From positions 3,564,773 through 3,628,772 of the forward strand of contig CM034538.1 in assembly GCA_020002185.1 (NCBI GenBank): 64,000 nt of DNA, given 5' to 3'. The notes below the pieces were generated by a model, which saw nothing but the letters and a program-made list of their open reading frames with translations, had not been told where the DNA came from and searched no databases. This stretch comes from Paraescarpia echinospica. Its lineage: Eukaryota; Annelida; Polychaeta; Sabellida; Siboglinidae. The position numbers and the translations under genes are program-made. Numbering within the stretch: the stretch's first letter is position 1; the number at the start of each line of letters is the position of its first letter. This document shows positions 32,530 through 43,800 of the stretch, one piece after another.

Positions 32530-34310
32530 ATATTGCGTTCTATTAGACAAATAACATTCCAGCCAGGCAAGTGCTCTTCCTCTAATATCACAATGTTCTA
32601 GTTTATTAAGAAATATTTTATGGTCAACTGTATCGAAAGCTTTACTGAAGACAAGAAAAACCCATAGAACGCAGTCACCATTATTTATAGCTGTGGAAAT
32701 TTATCTACTAGGTGCACAAGAGCCATGTTTGCAGATTGCTTCTTCCTAAATCCAAACTTGTAATCATATAAGATGTTATGTTTGTTTATGGAAGATGTTA
32801 ATCTGTTGTACATTATTTTTTCTCGAACTTTAGAGAAAATTAGCAAAATTGATATTGGAGGTAATTGTTTACGAGTGTCTTGTCACCGCCTTTGTATATC
32901 GGGATCACTTTTGCTCTTTTCGTGTCGTCTGGACAAATATCTTCAGTTAACGATACGTTAATAATATGTGTTAAAGGAAGTAGGAAAGTATGATATGTAG
33001 ATTTATCATTATGTGGAGTTATTAAGTCCCAACCAAGACTTTATATTTTTAGATCTTTGATTGTAGTTTCTATACTTCATTCAGTTCAACTGGGGATATG
33101 GATATTGTATGGAAGATTCGATGCTTTATATATTGATCGGTCAATAGCATTTTTGTAACCTTTTCAGCCAACGATGGTCCAACCTTAACATAAGTAAGTA
33201 AGTAAATTTATTTCCTCATCCAGATAATATACAACACAATTCAAGAGCAATGTAACAAAGATGAGGTGGCTACCAGAGAAGTATGACTTATCGAGCTGGT
33301 AGCCAATTAAATCAAACTCATATAGTGTACTCCCACATTAACCTAATCGATATTTGTAAATGGTGCAATGTAGGTGTTACAGTTGTTTGCTGTTAAAAAT
33401 ATTGTACAGCCTACAGAGTAAAACTATTTCATATCGTAATGTTCTATTACCTCTTCTCGGAACGAGCCATTTTGATACTAACAATTGATACATTATTATT
33501 TTGGTTAATCATAAATGTCAAACTAATTATCATTATTTATAAGTATTCAAATGTTCAATTGATATGTGGTTATAGACATATGATGATTTATTTTACAAAA
33601 TGTATAATGCCAAATGTGTATGAACTTTTTTCTTTCTTCATTGGCAGCCGTTGTTGCGCAACGTCTTCCATTAATGTAATTAGTAGGTCTAACATTGTTG
33701 TTTTTCTTTTTGATTTTGCGTCGTTCTCAACTTATCATTGTTCTGGTGTACGCATGGAACAACACTAGCAATCGATCTATTCATTTATAACAGTTATTGA
33801 AGTAACTGGCAATTACTTTTTATCACTTATTAACTGATTATTAATAGTTATCTTCGGAGATTGGAGATGTTTTTTTATTGATTATTTGGTTAATGCCATG
33901 ATTTAAGAAGATTAGATTGATTTTGTTTTAATAAGTGTTGATAGTGATTTCTTTCTGCTCTTCTTAAAATCGAATTAAGCTTATTGCGGTATGCATTATA
34001 TAGTTAGTTTCATTAGTAAGAGTAGGTGTTTTTTTTTGTAGTAGATAAATAATTTATTTTTATATTTTATGGAGGTCTTCAACCCACGTGATAGCCATGG
34101 TTTCCTATTATTGTATGTTTTGTTTAAGATAATGCTTACCAAACTGTGAATAGAAAGCAGCATATGCATTATCTGGGTCATCAAGCTCAGAAGTAACAAG
34201 AGACCAGTCAGCGTTAGTTAGACTTGATGCAAATGTTGCTATGTTCTGATCAGTATAAAGCCTTTTAGTTTTGTATTTTGTGTCTACATAAGTACATAAG
34301 TTGAACAACT
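32530..34310 (-). mobile_element. Decayed LINE, minus strand, split by an insertion at 33191-33787
   Basis: Read right to left. First, SELDDPDNAYAAFYSQFGKH and NRKPWLSRGLKTSIKYKNKL (34308-34000; EN-RT linker). Then IASYFNNCYK (33850-33788), the insertion, VGPSLAEKVTKMLLTDQ (33175-33100), and finally an RT stretch with SKAFDTVDHKIFLNKLEHC near 32650-32590. The protein reads through if the insert is removed. It has many frame breaks. Confidence 0.75.
33191..33787 (-). mobile_element. Short LINE insertion with apparent 5' inversion
   Basis: On the minus strand the left part (33338-33191) is a LINE 3' end: a perfect 9-bp hairpin (33304-33296 with 33276-33268), then AAATAAATTTACTTACTTAC, a (TTAC)n tail. 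The right part (33339-33787) is the block shared with 27240-27680, in plus orientation, opposite to the 3' end. A 3' end joined to an inverted internal piece is the product expected of twin priming. Confidence 0.65.
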
Positions 34311-34414
34311 ATTGTTATTGACATAGAAGATAGGAAAATGCCATATACTACACTTACACACGCACGAGCTCGCTCACACACACACACGCACACACATTCA
34401 CACGGAAACACTTA

Positions 34415-34517
<103 letters not shown>

Positions 34518-34620
34518 TATGCGAAGATATTTTGGCTCCATAGCCTCCCATGTTTCTTAATTCTACCAATATGCCAAATTTGAAATGAATCAATTAAAGA
34601 ACATTATTAATTTTGTTGTA

Positions 34621-35630
34621 GGGGAGACCGGGGATGGTTGTCATTTTTTTCTCCTTTGTAATGCCAATTCCCTAAGTTTTGTTATTGCTAATATTAACTG
34701 TAATCATTAGTGTATATATGTGTATTAATAATGTCGACGTAGCCTTATTAGAAGTATTATATTTGGGTGATTTAAAAAAGGGTGTGTCGTGTGACAACCT
34801 GCCCCATGCCTGGGTTGGTTGTCACCCACCGTGGGGTTGGTTGTAACCAAATATGGTGGGACTTCGATTATGGAAAATAAAGTAATGTGTTCGTGAAAAA
34901 TAATCCCACAATCATAGATGCATTCTGAAAGATGTCACTTGGTGGCGTATCAGTGATTTTGTAAAAAAAATTGCAAGTGGCTAAAAACTGCGATATCAAA
35001 AGTTTCACAATAAAAAAATTACTAGTTTTCTTAATCAGATATTTTACATGAAATGTATTTGTTGAAACCATGGTCCATTTCTGCATTACATATCTTGACG
35101 TGTGTTCGATAGATACCCAAAGTATGAAATTGATCGAAAGGATTTTCTAAAGTTCGAATTTTACAACGACTTCCCATACGTGAGCGACGTGACAACCAAC
35201 ACCAGCTGTTTGGTGACAACCTACCCCGCCATCGCAATTGGCATAAAATATAATTCTTGAAGTGACACTTAATTGTGCATGTGAATATATGTTTGCTGTA
35301 ATACATATGAGAGATTGTCAGTCCTATTCGACATGACAATCTCTTCAAACAAAACTAAATACTATATGGTGCTACATCAGCAATAGTAACATATCAAGGT
35401 TTTACTATGACATGAAAAAAGCGAAAACATGTTACCATCACGCCTATATACTAAATCGCGGAACAATAAAATACAAATTGGGGTTCATGTCTACTAAACG
35501 GTCACTACAGTGACAGTCCCGATCGAATGCTCTCGCCATCTATGGTACATATAATAAATTAAGTTATAATTATTAAGAGGCTTAAAAATTGTGACAACCA
35601 ACCAGTGTGACAACCAACCCCGGTCTCCCC
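34621..35630. mobile_element. 1.0-kb element with 23-bp terminal inverted repeats, superfamily unknown
   Basis: The left end GGGGAGACCGGGG(A)TGGTTGTCA and the right end reverse complement agree at 22 of 23 positions. GGTTGGTTGTCA-like motifs recur inside near both ends (34805-34850, 35190-35230 and 35590-35620). No target duplication can be seen and there is no transposase frame. Sequence just outside each end (CCAAATTTGAA at about 34578 and 35750) is also related, so it may sit inside a larger older repeat. Confidence 0.7.
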
Positions 35631-35639
35631 AAACGTTAA

Positions 35640-36830
35640 AACAAATTAATTGGACCCCGTATTCAATGTAGCAAACAATCAGAGGAAACAATCCTTGTGT
35701 GATTATAATTTGCCTTCATATCCACCCATTTTTCTTCTACCAACATGCCAAATTTGAAGTAAAAAGAAAGATAATATTTTTTTAAATAAAAACTGAAACC
35801 TCAATAATGGTAGGCCTAGTCCCAGATGACAGTGGCGTCAAAAAGGAACAGTTTAAAACCAAAGGATGTGACGCCAGAGTTCGACTGGAGTTGTAAAGTA
35901 CGTGACGTCATTGGATGTTGTTTCCCTGGTTGGAGGCGGAGTTATCAACATGCTCCGTTATGCTGCGTTCTGATGGGCTCGTGTATATATCGTAAACATG
36001 ACTTGATGAACTGGACAAGTTCACGAGCACCTCCAGTTTACCACTTGTACATTTATGCAACTGGGTCAAGTAGGGTTATGAAGTCGTTTTCACGGCTGGT
36101 CTGCGCATGCGTCAGGTGTGGTCGTTTCTTTTCGTTCGTTCCGACAGCTATTGCATTAATCTCGAGATCAACATATTTTGATTTGTTTTAACTTGATTAT
36201 ATACATCTATAACAATATCTAGATGTAGCCGCCTGGTGATATTTGTGTTCTAAAGTTTCTAAATACGGTTTTAGTACACTGGCTTCCTTAGCAACAAGTC
36301 ACGACATTGATTGGCATAACAAGATGGCGTAAATTGTAAACACTGAGTTGGAAAGCGCGCGTAACAAACCCCCCAAAGTCAACTGAAACAATAGTGCTGG
36401 TTTTCAAAATAATTTTATTTACTCAGGCTGCATTCAGAATAAACTAAATTACTCGCAACTAGAGCCTTATTTCTACCGCATTTAGTATTCTTAAGTCTCG
36501 CTGAGCGTGTATTTCCTGCCTCAACTGTACACTTCGTGTAAACAAAGGCTATAGTACGTATAGCTCCATCCATATAGAAACGCGCAGGTCAGGCTGCTAA
36601 CTAATTGATTGCCAAATCTAATAGGAGCACCAATATACCTTTATACTAACAGGCTTTTCGCACAGGACGTCTTTTAAAACCCGGAGTCGCCCTGGGTAAA
36701 AATCCCTTGTTAGCTGCACTATATAATAAAGACGTCTTGTCTGCACTTGAAATTTAAATAGATCATTTAACCTGATACCTGTGCGAAATCTTTCAATTGC
36801 ATTGATCATAATATAACGTAGGTTAATTAA
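35640..36830. other. Unassigned sequence before the intact LINE
   Basis: No known gene. A 121-codon plus-strand frame at 35826-36191 has no recognised domain and no support. GC content rises at 35860-36140. Confidence 0.4.
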
Positions 36831-36949
36831 TAAAAGAGAGAGGGAGAGACTTGGCTTGCAACTGGTTTCTTTTGTGAAATCCTATAACAGCATTGAACAT
36901 TTTATTGTAAGTACATTTTATTTTTCAACATTTTAAAATCTACACCATA

Positions 36950-39900
36950 TTGTTTTTATTTTTTGTATTGTTTTTAAGCCTTCACTATTTATGTCGGAGT
37001 ATCTGGACAGTCGTACAGCGGCATAATTTTTTTATTATTTATTTTTTAACACATTTTAAACTACCTGAAAATTGGCAGGAAACTTGTCACCATAAGATGG
37101 ACCTACGGGTAACAACAGCTTTCATACTGATGGTCGCATTCATGGCGGGTCTTCGACATGGTAATGGTTTTACATCAGCATCACTTCCTGATAATATCAA
37201 TGCTGGATTCCAGTTTGTGGGTGAGAGGAGGATCCAGACAGCTTTGTTGTTTGGAGCTGATATGTACATCAAGCGTGTCGTGAGCAGACAGTCACGATAT
37301 CCATCTGCGAACCAGCGAACAATGTCCACTTATCTGTTACTTGCACTACTGATCTCGGGTGATGTACAGTTGAACCCCGGACCAGTTAAGTATCCATGTG
37401 GAGTATGTAAAAAGGCTGTTGCCAGAAATCATCGTGCTATGTGTTGTGACGAATGCGACACATGGATCCACTTTGGTTGTTGCGGGGTATCACCCAAAGA
37501 GTATCGCCATTTACAACATTCTAATGTCAGCTGGTACTGCACTCACTGTTCATTACCAAATTTCTCAAACTCCTTTTTTAACGACAGCTCCATATTAAGT
37601 GACCCTAACCCATATGACTTGTTGTCAGACTCAGTGTCTGAAAATGGTGACAACATTGCAGACTCTGAGTCCGAACCTACAAACCGGAACAAACCAACCA
37701 ACAAGCCTAAATCAAAACCAATTAAGATTATGGTCATTAACTGCAACAGCATACTAAGCACAGATAAACGCACCCAGTTTATGAGTACTGTGGAGGCCGA
37801 GGGTCCCGATGTAGTGATTGGCACAGAGTCGCACGTAGATGCATCGGTGTCTGATGGAGAAATCTTCCATCCAGGATACGATGTCTACCGAAAAGACCGA
37901 GACAGGAATGGTGGAGGAGTATTCGTTGCCATAAAGAATTGTTTTATTTCGTCGGGGATGCCCGAGTTTGACTCTGACTGTGAAACTGTATGGGCAAGAA
38001 TACAGGTGTTCGGGTGCCGGACCCTGATAGTGGGATCATATTATAGACCACCTAACTCCACTATCAATGCACTATCTGGTCTGGAGAATTCGCTAGGCCG
38101 TATTAGCTCGAAATATCCCGCGGCAAACATTGTTTTGGGGGGTGATTTTAATATGCCGGGCATCGACTGGGAAACCAAGTCGGTGATCAGAAACCCCCAG
38201 TATGGCAATGGTATGAGTCAGAAGCTGATTGATATCTGCAATGACTTTTCATTGGACCAAGTGGTCAGAATACCAACACGCCTCAACAATATACTGGACC
38301 TGATTCTTACCACAAACCCTAACCTGTTCAGAAATATCTCTACTATCAACGGAATTAGCGACCATGACATTGTCACCACCGATCTCGACATGAAAGTACC
38401 AATGAACAAGAAGAAAGCCAGAACCGTTTATATATATAAACGAGCAAACATTGGTGCCATTAAAAAAGAGTTAGATGAATTTAATATAAACTTGTTTGGA
38501 GAGGATTTCAATTTGCGATCAGTTAATGAGAACTGGAATATGTTTAAATTAATTGTACTGGATAGCATGAACAGATTCATTCCCACAAAGAAACTATCAA
38601 CTAGGAATAATCTCCCATGGATGACAAGACATATTCACAGACTAATCCGCAAAAAACAGAGACTATATAACAAAGCAAAAAAGACACAAAACAATCAGGA
38701 TTGGGCTGTCTTCAGGAAGCTCCGGACACATGTAAAAACAGAACTAACCGCTGCGTATCATAACTATATTGATAGCATGCTTGACGTCGAGTGTAATGAA
38801 GAAAGGTCAATCCCTAAGAAATGTTGGTCATACGTCAAAAATATAAGAAAGGACTTTGTTGGTATACCATCACTGAAAGACCACAATAATCACCTGGTTT
38901 CGTCTAGTAAGGGGAAAGCAGATATACTGTCAAAGCAGTACCAAACTGTCTTCACAAAGGAAGATCTTGTCAACATCCCAGTCATGCCTCAGTCACCATA
39001 TTCCGCAATGCCGGGAATCACAGTCACTGTATATGGAGTACACAAGTTGTTACTCAGACTGAAGCCCGGCAAAGCGCATGGCCCTGACGCAATCCCAAAC
39101 AAAATTTTAATGGAGACAGCTGATCAAATTGCACCTTGCCTGGCTAGAATATTCCAACAATCCATCGACACGGGTGAGGTCCCCCTTGACTGGAAACATG
39201 CTAATATATCAGCAGTATTCAAGAAGGGTGACAAATCAATCGCAGCAAACTATAGGCCAGTATCCCTCACATCAGTATGCTGCAAGCTATTTGAACACAT
39301 TATCTACAGCAACATAATGGACCATCTGGACTCTAATAACATCATCGTAGAGTACCAGCATGGGTTCAGGAATAAACATTCATGTGAGACACAATTAATT
39401 GGTGCCACAGAAGACATTGCAAAGAATATAGATAACGGCCACCAAACTGATCTCCTAATACTGGACTTTTCTAAGGCCTTTGACACCGTGCCTCATGCAC
39501 GCCTTATGGGAAAACTCCAGTATTACGGGGTCAGTGATGGAGTCACCAACTGGATTTCAAATTGGCTAACTGACAGAAAGCAGAATGTAGTAGTAGATGG
39601 CGAGTCGTCAGAAGAAGTGACAGTCGAGTCTGGGGTACCACAGGGCACTGTACTGGGCCCACTTCTTTTTTTATTATATGTCAATGATATAGGAGAGGGG
39701 ATCACCTCTAATATCCGGCTTTTTGCCGACGATTGTATTCTATACAGGTGTATCAATGACAGTAATGATGTAGAAGCCCTCCAGTCCGACCTGCATAGGC
39801 TGGTGGACTGGTCTGCAACCTGGCAGATGCATTTTAATATCAATAAATGCTCAGTTATGCATATCACCAAGAAGAGAACTATCCACCGATCTCAGTATAC

Positions 39901-40522
39901 CATCAATGGAGACAGCCTGGGAACTGTACACCATCACCCGTACCTAGGAGTGGAGTTCTCTGATGACCTCAGATGGAACACTCACATATCCCACCTATCT
40001 GCCAAATCTAACCGTATATTAGGTTTTATCAAGATAAATCTGTATAAATGCTCAGAGAAAACTAAACAATCGGCTTACTTTGCACTAGTCCGCCCTAATC
40101 TCGAATACGCGAGCGCTGCTTGGGATCCATACACCAAAAAAAATATTAACGAACTTGAGAAAATACAGCGACGAGCAGCGAGATTTGTAATGGGTAACAA
40201 CAGTCAGGAAAGCAGCGTAACATTAATGATGAAAACACTCAAGTGGGAGTCCCTAGAGCGCCGCAGAGAGGTCAGCCGCCTAGCAATGTTCTATAAATCT
40301 GTACATGGAGAAATAGCCCTTCCTTTGCCGAGCCACCTCGTTCACTCAATCAACAACACTCGTGGCCACAGTGAACGATTTATTCAGGTGCCGGCAAGGA
40401 CTCAGGTTTATGCTAACAGCTTTTTTAATAGAACAGTAAGGAACTGGAACGGACTAACCGAAACAGTTGTGTCTGCAGCCACGGTGGATACTTTTAAATC
40501 TAGGCTGGGCAGACGACTCTAA
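36950..40522 (+). CDS. LINE polyprotein: 2A-like site, PHD finger, endonuclease, reverse transcriptase
   Basis: 1190 codons without a stop. The likelier start is M50 (37097); the upstream part is a run of hydrophobic residues and could be untranslated. Residues 128-145 end in GDVQLNPGP, the 2A ribosome-skipping motif, splitting the product after G144. A C4HC3 PHD finger follows at once (C150, C153, C166, C169, H174, C177, C197, C200). The EEP endonuclease runs from about 258 to 480 (VINCNSI, GTESHV, GGGVFVAIKN, GGDFNMPGIDW, ISDHDIV). The RT lies at about 700-960, with NYRPVSLTSV, LLILDFSKAFDTVPH, SGVPQGTVLGPLLF and catalytic FADD at 925-928. The C-terminal YFALVRPNLEYASAAW tail is typical of CR1/jockey. 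No separate ORF1 is seen. This looks like a recently active copy. Confidence 0.93.
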   Translation: MFLFFVLFLSLHYLCRSIWTVVQRHNFFIIYFLTHFKLPENWQETCHHKMDLRVTTAFILMVAFMAGLRHGNGFTSASLPDNINAGFQFVGERRIQTALLFGADMYIKRVVSRQSRYPSANQRTMSTYLLLALLISGDVQLNPGPVKYPCGVCKKAVARNHRAMCCDECDTWIHFGCCGVSPKEYRHLQHSNVSWYCTHCSLPNFSNSFFNDSSILSDPNPYDLLSDSVSENGDNIADSESEPTNRNKPTNKPKSKPIKIMVINCNSILSTDKRTQFMSTVEAEGPDVVIGTESHVDASVSDGEIFHPGYDVYRKDRDRNGGGVFVAIKNCFISSGMPEFDSDCETVWARIQVFGCRTLIVGSYYRPPNSTINALSGLENSLGRISSKYPAANIVLGGDFNMPGIDWETKSVIRNPQYGNGMSQKLIDICNDFSLDQVVRIPTRLNNILDLILTTNPNLFRNISTINGISDHDIVTTDLDMKVPMNKKKARTVYIYKRANIGAIKKELDEFNINLFGEDFNLRSVNENWNMFKLIVLDSMNRFIPTKKLSTRNNLPWMTRHIHRLIRKKQRLYNKAKKTQNNQDWAVFRKLRTHVKTELTAAYHNYIDSMLDVECNEERSIPKKCWSYVKNIRKDFVGIPSLKDHNNHLVSSSKGKADILSKQYQTVFTKEDLVNIPVMPQSPYSAMPGITVTVYGVHKLLLRLKPGKAHGPDAIPNKILMETADQIAPCLARIFQQSIDTGEVPLDWKHANISAVFKKGDKSIAANYRPVSLTSVCCKLFEHIIYSNIMDHLDSNNIIVEYQHGFRNKHSCETQLIGATEDIAKNIDNGHQTDLLILDFSKAFDTVPHARLMGKLQYYGVSDGVTNWISNWLTDRKQNVVVDGESSEEVTVESGVPQGTVLGPLLFLLYVNDIGEGITSNIRLFADDCILYRCINDSNDVEALQSDLHRLVDWSATWQMHFNINKCSVMHITKKRTIHRSQYTINGDSLGTVHHHPYLGVEFSDDLRWNTHISHLSAKSNRILGFIKINLYKCSEKTKQSAYFALVRPNLEYASAAWDPYTKKNINELEKIQRRAARFVMGNNSQESSVTLMMKTLKWESLERRREVSRLAMFYKSVHGEIALPLPSHLVHSINNTRGHSERFIQVPARTQVYANSFFNRTVRNWNGLTETVVSAATVDTFKSRLGRRL
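37361..37384 (+). other. 2A-like ribosome-skipping motif (DVQLNPG^P)
   Basis: Codons 138-145 encode DVQLNPGP, preceded by a leucine-rich stretch YLLLALLISG. 2A peptides stop formation of the Gly-Pro bond, releasing the upstream chain while translation goes on. The usual consensus is D(V/I)ExNPGP; here Q replaces E, a variant that may lower efficiency. Such sites are known at the N-termini of APE-type LINEs in sea urchin, amphioxus and molluscs. Skipping here would free about 95 residues (from M50) and start the PHD-EN-RT protein with Pro145. Confidence 0.85.
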
Positions 40523-40644
40523 AAATTCCCTGTAGTGCTATGCCATATGCCCCCCGTCCCCTATATTGGCGTAATGACCGTATGGTTTTTGCCAATTATT
40601 ATATAGACATAGACGGTACACACGAGGTGATTGGATGGCAGCAC

Positions 40645-40652
40645 TATAAATA
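40645..40652 (+). promoter_or_regulatory. TATA-like box upstream of XDH
   Basis: TATAAATA lies 118 bp before the end-anchored ATG at 40770, which would put transcription start near 40675-40680. It could be chance in AT-rich DNA, but its position between the LINE end and exon 1 fits a core promoter. A CTCGCAGTG-type direct repeat follows at 40680-40710 in the presumed 5' UTR. Confidence 0.45.
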
Positions 40653-40769
40653 ACGTAACTAGGTCGATCCTCGACAGCACTCGCAGTGTCAGTGACAGCA
40701 CTCGCAGTGACGAGAGTGCATCCGACAGAGCTGGTTTAGCTAACGTGCTGAAACTAGATAGACGACGGC

Positions 40770-40820
40770 ATGTCGGACTACGACAAAAACGAGATGGTGT
40801 TCTTCGTCAACGGCAAGAAG
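40770..40820 (+). CDS. XDH: XDH exon 1
   Basis: Encodes [17 protein letters not shown]. The ATG context is GGCATGT. A consensus donor GTAAGT follows. The VFFVNGKK strand and a first intron right after it are as in other animal XDH genes, which fixes the start. Confidence 0.92.
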
Positions 40821-43800
40821 GTAAGTAGTTGTGTCGCTGTCGGCCAGCCTACAAATAGGCCCAAAGCTAACGTGTTAAGAACGGGCTTACCTTAACTTAA
40901 GTTAACTAAGTAACCCGGGGTCGTCCCAGGGCAGGGGATGCTGACGAACGTGTTTACTGTTTACTCTCTGCAGTCCACAACGTCATTGTCTATGATGGTG
41001 TAGGCGCTTATTCGATCAAAATGCCTTTTTACTTGGGACCAGCAGTGGCAGTAGACTCCGGTTAGCTTAGCAGAATCAGTGTGTCTGATTCAACTGACCG
41101 GCGGGTTTGGTATTTTATAGGAGGTAAATTTGCCTATCTCCGTGTGGTGGCGCCACCTTTGTCAGCCTCAGAACTCTGGGCCAGTATCCTACACTGTAGA
41201 TTCTCCTACACCACACCTGCAAAATAATTTATGAATCAGGCCATTAAGGCGGAATTTGTAAAGCGAAGTTAGCTTTCTTAATTGAGCATCCGAGATATGT
41301 ACGTTTTAATTGAGCATCCAAGATATATGTACATGAGAGATGAGAGATATGTACATGAAAAATGGCTTGTATCTAAGTGGAAAGGGGGCAGCAGTTTTGT
41401 AAGAGAAACTGATGCGACCCGTTGACAGTGGGACAGGTTGCGATCCAAAAAGAAACACTATCGAAAGAAGCCATTAGAAAAAATAAGTACAATCAAATGA
41501 TGTGGAAGTCATATATAGATGTACTGGAAATGATGAAGACTACCGGGGTACTACATTTATAAAGAAGCACTTAACGATGCTACAGCTGAAATTCAAAGAG
41601 AAGCTATGAACAACTATTAGCTTGTAATATAAAACAAGACAGCAAGAGTTTTTATGCGTATGTTTCGAAGCAAACAGAAAGTTCAGGATAAGGTCGATCT
41701 TCTAGAGGATAGTGCTGGACATATAATTTCAGGGATTCTTAATATCAGAAGACCTGAATGAGTATTTTAGTTCAGTGTTTACCAGGGAAGATATCAGTTC
41801 ACTTCCAATACCAGAGGCTAAGTTAAAGGGGACAGAATCAGACTATTTAGGACAGTTAATTGTAACCCCAGAAATGGTAGCTAAGAAAATAAGGGCTATG
41901 AAGGATTATAAATCACCTGGAGTGGATGGGATTCTGACCAAACTACTATTGGAAATTGTAGAACAAATTAGCCTACCGCTTGCCACAGTTTTCAGTTTGT
42001 TATTAGAAGAAGGAGTGCTTTGAGAAACAAGTCAGCGTAGACCAATGAGTTTAACATCAGTGATTTGCAAAGTATTAGAAAGACTAATTAAAGATCACAT
42101 GATGGATTTTCTTGTTAAACATAGCTTGATAAACCCATCTCAACATGGGTTTCTAAGAGCGAGATCATGCTTAACAAATATGTTATGTTTTTTGGAAGAT
42201 ATCACTAAGTGGGTAGATGAGAGATCACCAGTAGATATAATCTACTTAGATTTTCAGATAGCTTTTGATAAAGTGCCACATCAAAGAGTATTGCTTAAAG
42301 TTAACTAAAGGCTCATGGCATAGGAACTGGACTAATTAACTGGATAGAAAAATGGCTGATTGACAGAAGGCAGTGGGTAGTAGTTGATGAAGAGGCAGGG
42401 AATCAGTTTTGAGTGGGGTACTACAGGGATCAGTACTGGGACCTATATTATTCTTAATAGATATCAATGATTTGGACGATGATATAACAAGCAAGGTATA
42501 TAAATTTGTGGATGATATCATGATACAAAAGTGTTTAGAAGGATTAAAAGTGATGAAGATAGACAGCATTTACAACAAATACAAGATGAACTTGACAGGT
42601 TGATCAAAATAATAGTCTGAAATGTGGCAAATGTTCAATTTTGGGAAATGTAAATGCCTCCACACAGGACATGGGAACGAAGATGTAGAATATACAATAG
42701 GGGGTACTGTACTAATTACTACTATAAAAGAAAAGGACTTAGGGTTAACTATTAGTGCTGATATGAAAGTTTCAGAGCAGTGCGGAATTGCAGCTTCAAA
42801 GGGAAATCAAATCTTTGGTTTATTTAGGTGAAATATAGGGTATAAGGAAAAAGAACTAATATTACTGCTGTACAAAGCAACAGTTAGGCCTCATTTAGAA
42901 TATTGTATTCAAGCGTGGAGGTCATATCGCCAGAAGGACATAGATATGCTAGAAAAAGTATAGGGGAGAGCGACTAAACTGATACCAAAACTGAGGGATC
43001 TTAGTTATGAAATACACCTAAAAGAATGTGGTTTAACAACACTTGTGACCAGGAGATTGAGAGGAGATCGGATAGAAGTGTTTAAAGTATTGAATGGTTA
43101 TGAAAATATTGATACAAATATCTTTTATTAGTTAAGAAAGATAGAAGGACTAGAGGACATGAAGTTACATTAGTAAAGGAGCAGTGTAGATTAGATATAT
43201 ATATATATAAGAAAGTTCTCATTTTCACAAAGGACTGTAAATGAATGGAACGGATTATCTGCTGATTGTGTGGGTGTTAGTTGCGTGAATATGTTTAAAA
43301 ATAAAATTGACACACACCTCGGAAGGGAGGGATACAAGTAGATAAAAGGGTTGGACTGTCGATAAGCCAAAGGACTTCCTTGTCCATCTGCCATCTAGAG
43401 TTAAATCTCTGGATGGCAATCATGTTAAATCCGAACTGGCAGCAATTTCATACACTACATACAACCTCCTAGTTTCATCAGGCACCTCACCAATGTGATG
43501 GAAATGAATAAATATAATACCTGGATGTTTACCCAGATTCTGAACAAAGTACACACACACATATATATATATATATCCAGGGACTTTTGTTATTGACTGA
43601 TAGAGTTTATTCAGTAAAATGATACAGGCCCATACACTACAGGCCCGTGCACTACAGTTACCAACAAGTCATGACATTTGCTATAAAAAAGGCTGGTTGT
43701 ACAATTGGAGCGCAGTGGCCGAGTGATTGGAGCATCAGACTCTCAACTGAGAGAACCCTAGTTTGAACCCTGCACTGCGATGTGGAACCTTGGGCAAGTT

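Larger units (their letters stand above)
36830..40615 (+). mobile_element. Intact-ORF CR1-like LINE with 2A-like peptide, upstream of XDH
   Basis: The ORF is uninterrupted over its whole length. The 5' end is uncertain (near the GAGAGAGGGAGAG at 36835). After the stop a short 3' UTR contains the inverted repeat ATTGGC...GCCAAT (about 40564-40598) and ends near TTATATAGACATAGACGG. No poly-A or clear target duplication was found. The element ends within about 30-40 bp of the XDH TATA-like box, in the same orientation as XDH. Confidence 0.85.

Noticed and set aside
35826..36191. 121-codon open frame as a new gene
   Set aside because: No recognisable domain, no supporting splice sites and no second copy in the window; likely chance.
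36950..40522. A host PHD-finger gene
   Set aside because: The PHD finger is fused in one exon to endonuclease and reverse transcriptase, so the whole frame is a LINE.
43712..43779. A functional tRNA gene
   Set aside because: It has A/B-box-like sequence and a pairing acceptor stem, but the body is followed by SINE sequence and the D and anticodon arms are imperfect; a tRNA-derived SINE fits better.
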